64,000 bases of DNA from Viola odorata (taxonomy: Eukaryota > Streptophyta > Magnoliopsida > Malpighiales > Violaceae), in NCBI GenBank assembly GCA_963691705.1, contig OY829539.1, positions 61,416,327-61,480,326 of the forward strand, read 5' to 3'. Shown here piece after piece: positions 61,096 to 64,000 of the stretch. Position 1 is the first letter of the stretch. The number at the start of each line of letters is the position of its first letter. A program made the translations under genes and the position numbers. The notes under the pieces are model-generated. The model was not told where the DNA came from. It worked only from the letters and a program-made list of their open reading frames with translations, and did no database searches.

Positions 61096-61607
61096 TCAAG
61101 TTCTTATCTAATCTAATTCTTATTTAATAATTGTACTGGGACAATGGCCTCGCAGTATTGATTCAAAATCTGTTCTTACGTAGCTTTGTTGTCAGCTCGA
61201 AATAGCACTATTGCCATTGTTGTACCTTGAATAAAATGTTTTGTTTTTGTTTGAATGATCATGTTTTGATCATATTTTGTTTCAACTTTATGAGGTATAT
61301 TTTGATTGAGCTGGTCATGAGGCTTTAGCTGTGGATGAGTGATTTTTGAACATCATCACATCTTTCTCAGGCTATTAGCGAAATCCTATTAAATTTGGAA
61401 TCGGTCTGAAATTATCCCAATAAACTTCTAAATAATGAGACAAATGTAACTTTTTAAATGAACATAGTAAAAATATAACTTTATCATGTCAAATAAGAGT
61501 ATTTGATTTATTAAATGAAACAATCAAATACTTTAGAGCCGCACAAACAAGTTTATTTTTCAATTTTTCAATTTTTAACTATCTATGATCTTTTTGAATA
61601 AAATTAA
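61096..61607. other. 3' flank of the aspartate kinase gene
   Basis: 3' UTR with AATAAA at 61230-61235, then AT-rich spacer. No gene is seen. Confidence 0.55.
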
Positions 61608-61962
61608 GTGCGTATTTGACCCTCCTTTTTAGCAGCTTTGCAAATGTAGCACTAGGGTGTTTGATAAGAATACCTCCTTTTAGCTGCTTATTTATTTGTA
61701 TTAAAAAATAAAAATATATTTATTTAAAATATTAATATAAGGCATAGTACATATATTTATTTATTAAAAAAAAGATAAATTTTATGTATCTACAATTTTA
61801 ATGTTATATAGTAATATTTGGATTAAAAAATTCACCAAATTAATAACTTTAAAATTTATTTATTTTAATTAAAATAATTCGCAGTATAACAATCTCTAAA
61901 ATAAGTATTTTATTTGTTTCATTTCACAACACAGTGCAACACAACGAGAGCCAAATACGCCC
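61608..61962. mobile_element. Tourist-like (PIF/Harbinger) MITE
   Basis: 355 bp with ends GTGCGTATTTGACC and GAGAGCCAAATACGCCC, flanked by TAA (61605-61607 and 61963-61965). TTA/TAA duplications are the PIF/Harbinger mark. Confidence 0.75.
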
Positions 61963-61969
61963 TAAAATT

Positions 61970-62713
61970 TAGGGGTGTTAATTCAGATTTACGGGTCGGG
62001 ACTCAGGTCCTTAACCTGTAGTCCCGATTTCGATCGGGTAGGGTTTAGGGGTATTATGCGGGTCTGAAAAATTAGTCCCGATCTCAACCCGACAAATTTT
62101 TCTGAGTCCAGAACTAGACCTGGTAAAAAATGAACTCAGTCTCAATTATTTATTTATTTATTTATTTGTTAAAAAAAGACCTATAAATATTCATATATGA
62201 GAAGAAAAACGAAAAGTGCAATAGATGAGAAGGGATGATAGTGGAGAGAAACCTATATTTATTTATTTATGTGAAAGAAGGAGAACAATTAGATGAAAAT
62301 TAGAAGTGATTGTTTGTTGTTGTGTGGGATGAGAACCGAGAACGGAGAAAGAGAATAGAGAAGGAGCAGCAGATGAGAACGGAGGAGAATAGATGACAGT
62401 GGGAGCCCGAGGAGAATGGAGAAGGTCTGTTAAGGAGATGAGATGAGATCAAAGGGTTGCACAGCAACAAAGTCAAACAATGTATTATTATTATTATGCA
62501 TAAGTTGCATAAATAATCCTAATTAGTCTGGGTCTGCTTTTGGTCGGGACAAACCTGTATCAAATCTGGTCTCATTCGTTTGAGTTCCGACTCTCATATA
62601 ATTGAGTTTGTCCCAACTCAGCATATAAAATAGGCAAAAAATATTAGTCCCAATCTTATCTAAGAACTCAAGTTCAAACCAGATCTATGAATTTGAGACT
62701 AATTGACACCCTA
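61970..62713. mobile_element. hAT-like non-autonomous element
   Basis: The ends TAGGGGTGTTAATTC and GAATTTGAGACTAATTGACACCCTA are inverted in the TAGGGGTG style of plant hAT elements. Subterminal GTCGGGAC and AGTCCCGA words repeat. An 8-bp target duplication is not intact. No transposase frame is present. Confidence 0.65.
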
Positions 62714-62849
62714 GCAACATCCTTCAACTTATCCTAAAAATATGGATAATTTTAAGGTGAAAAAATGGTATAAGTAGTCAAATGATAAGAAAAGAGACGG
62801 AAAAAAATAGTAAAATATATTTATGAGAAAGACCAATTACGTCAGACGG

Positions 62850-62910
62850 CCCGGCCCGGCCTCCTATAAGTACAAAAAAGATTTGCCATTTCAGAGATTA
62901 GGGTTTAGTA
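62850..62910 (+). promoter_or_regulatory. GGCCC repeats and telo-box upstream of the CGR1-like gene
   Basis: GGCCCGGCCCGGCC at about 62850-62863 is followed by TATAAG and the telo-box TTAGGGTTTAG at 62898-62908, about 50 bp before the start codon. This pairing is the known promoter signature of plant ribosomal-protein and ribosome-biogenesis genes. Confidence 0.7.
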
Positions 62911-62954
62911 AAACCGCGACCGCTCAGGACTCAGCAAACAACACATCAAACACA

Positions 62955-63533
62955 ATGGCTTGTACGATCGATTTCCGTACCCTCGACGAAGGTTTCGGCG
63001 GCAAGACCTACAAGCGCAAGCGCGAGGCTGAATCCATCGCCGCCAGCATCCCCGCCGACGCCCCATTCGCGGTTGCAACCATGGACATCGACGCTCCTGC
63101 CGCGAAGCGCTCAGCTGTGGCCTCGGCGGAGGATCCAGACAAGCCGACCTTCGGAATGCCCACCTACGACGGAGTGATCGCCGGGAGGGTTTCGGGTCGG
63201 AACTGGAAGCAGGTGAGGACTAAGAGGGCGTCGGCCAAGTTCGTGAGCAGGAAGGGGTCTACGTTTGAGGAGAGGAATATGCAGAATGAGATCAAGAAAG
63301 CGTATAGGGAGAGGAAGAATGAGCTGAAGGAGGAGATTAGGAAGAACAAAGAGGAGAAGAGGAAGGCGAGAGAGGAAAGGGAGAAGAGGAAAAAGGATAA
63401 TATTTTGAGGACTGGAACTAAGTTTCAGAAGATCACTAATCCCAAGACTTTGAAGAAGATTTCTAAATCCAAGGATAGGAAATCGCTCAGAGTTGTTCCT
63501 GATAGTTATGTTAACAAGGGCAAGAAAAAGTAG
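62955..63533 (+). CDS. CGR1-family rRNA-processing protein
   Basis: Intronless, 192 residues. CGR1/CCDC86-type proteins work in the nucleolus in maturation of the large ribosomal subunit. The N-terminal half is unremarkable apart from a basic KTYKRKRE patch. The family core begins at about 80 (SGRNWKQVRTKRASAK), followed by a highly charged helix at about 105-150 (IKKAYRERKNELKEEIRK then KEEKRKAREEREKRKK) and the conserved end TKFQKITNPKTLKKISK. The start at 62955 (MACTIDFRTLDEG) is chosen because it follows the telo-box and lies in a CACAATGGCT context. An in-frame ATG at 62823 lies upstream of the promoter motifs. Confidence 0.9.
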   Translation: MACTIDFRTLDEGFGGKTYKRKREAESIAASIPADAPFAVATMDIDAPAAKRSAVASAEDPDKPTFGMPTYDGVIAGRVSGRNWKQVRTKRASAKFVSRKGSTFEERNMQNEIKKAYRERKNELKEEIRKNKEEKRKAREEREKRKKDNILRTGTKFQKITNPKTLKKISKSKDRKSLRVVPDSYVNKGKKK

Positions 63534-64000
63534 TTCTTTTGTTGTTTTGTTTTAGTGTTTCTTGATCAAATGCAAGAGTTTCAAGAATTTTGTTTGTGTA
63601 ATCATACTCATCTTTTTAATGTGATTTACAATTTGGGTTTGAACTATGAATTGCTCTTTTCTTCACTTGGATTTGTTTGTTCATAATCTTAAATTCGCAT
63701 CAAATTTCATTTCTCATTGCACATTTTGCAACTGGGAATACAATGTGGAAGTATTATGCTATATAATGCTACGATTTAGCTATGTGTTTGATTGAATTTG
63801 AGAGCAACAACTTTATTTTGCTTGTTCTTCAGCTACTCTGTTATGGTACTCACCAGTAATCTCCACAAGAGCAGCACCCATCTTTGAAATGATGGAATCT
63901 GTTTGAATCCCTGACTGTGATTTCTCTTCCTATGATTTTCGATATAACCTTTATTGCAGCATGACAATCTACGCAAGCTCGCAGGTTCTTCATCACAAGG
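63534..64000. other. 3' flank of the CGR1-like gene
   Basis: T-rich 3' UTR-like sequence and spacer. No further gene can be supported before the window ends. Confidence 0.5.

Overview
The window is nuclear DNA of a dicot plant. It has intron-containing genes of plant-specific families, AT-rich intergenic DNA and a heavy load of plant transposable elements: Stowaway, PIF/Harbinger, Mutator-like and hAT-like elements plus LTR retrotransposons. I cannot name the species from sequence alone. Six genes look intact: a UGT75-like glycosyltransferase (1488-2864, minus), a TMK-type receptor kinase (11896-15324, plus), a phosphoglycerate-mutase-family protein (17002-20105, minus), an ICE1/SCREAM-type bHLH factor (51257-54947, plus), a plastid monofunctional aspartate kinase (56743-61095, plus) and a CGR1-like ribosome-biogenesis protein (62955-63533, plus). 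No tRNA, rRNA or CRISPR was recognised.

Layout. 0.5-3 kb: a 700-bp Stowaway-type element and the UGT gene. 3.2-11.6 kb: a direct tandem duplication of non-coding DNA whose two copies carry different transposon insertions, so each copy shows the empty sites of the other's elements. 11.9-20.2 kb: the receptor kinase, a frameshifted P-loop NTPase pseudogene and the phosphoglycerate-mutase-like gene. 22.7-44.9 kb: a broken array of PLC-like phosphodiesterase (PI-PLC X domain, GPI-anchored type) pseudogenes on the minus strand. One copy is folded into a palindrome of about 1.16 kb. A 6.7-kb PIF/Harbinger element lies just downstream of another copy. That element is split by a second PIF element and carries two exons of a VIP/VIH diphosphoinositol-pentakisphosphate kinase. 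35.4-44.2 kb: a decayed Ty1/copia element whose 3' LTR appears split by a younger non-autonomous Athila-like LTR element with an intact 732-codon ORF. 45.5-48.6 kb: three unrelated truncated host genes side by side (first exon of a bHLH10/89/91-type factor, last two exons of phytoene desaturase, 3' part of a short-chain dehydrogenase). 51-64 kb: ordinary gene space, with Tourist-like and hAT-like elements between the aspartate kinase and CGR1 genes.

The intact genes are not a pathway cluster; they act separately in glycosylation, receptor signalling, cold and stomatal transcription control, amino-acid synthesis and ribosome assembly. The most notable content is genome dynamics: gene-fragment capture by a PIF element, nested insertions dated by empty sites, the palindromic pseudogene array, the Athila-like element whose noncoding motif also shapes its protein repeat, and three apparent GC-AG introns in the aspartate kinase gene.
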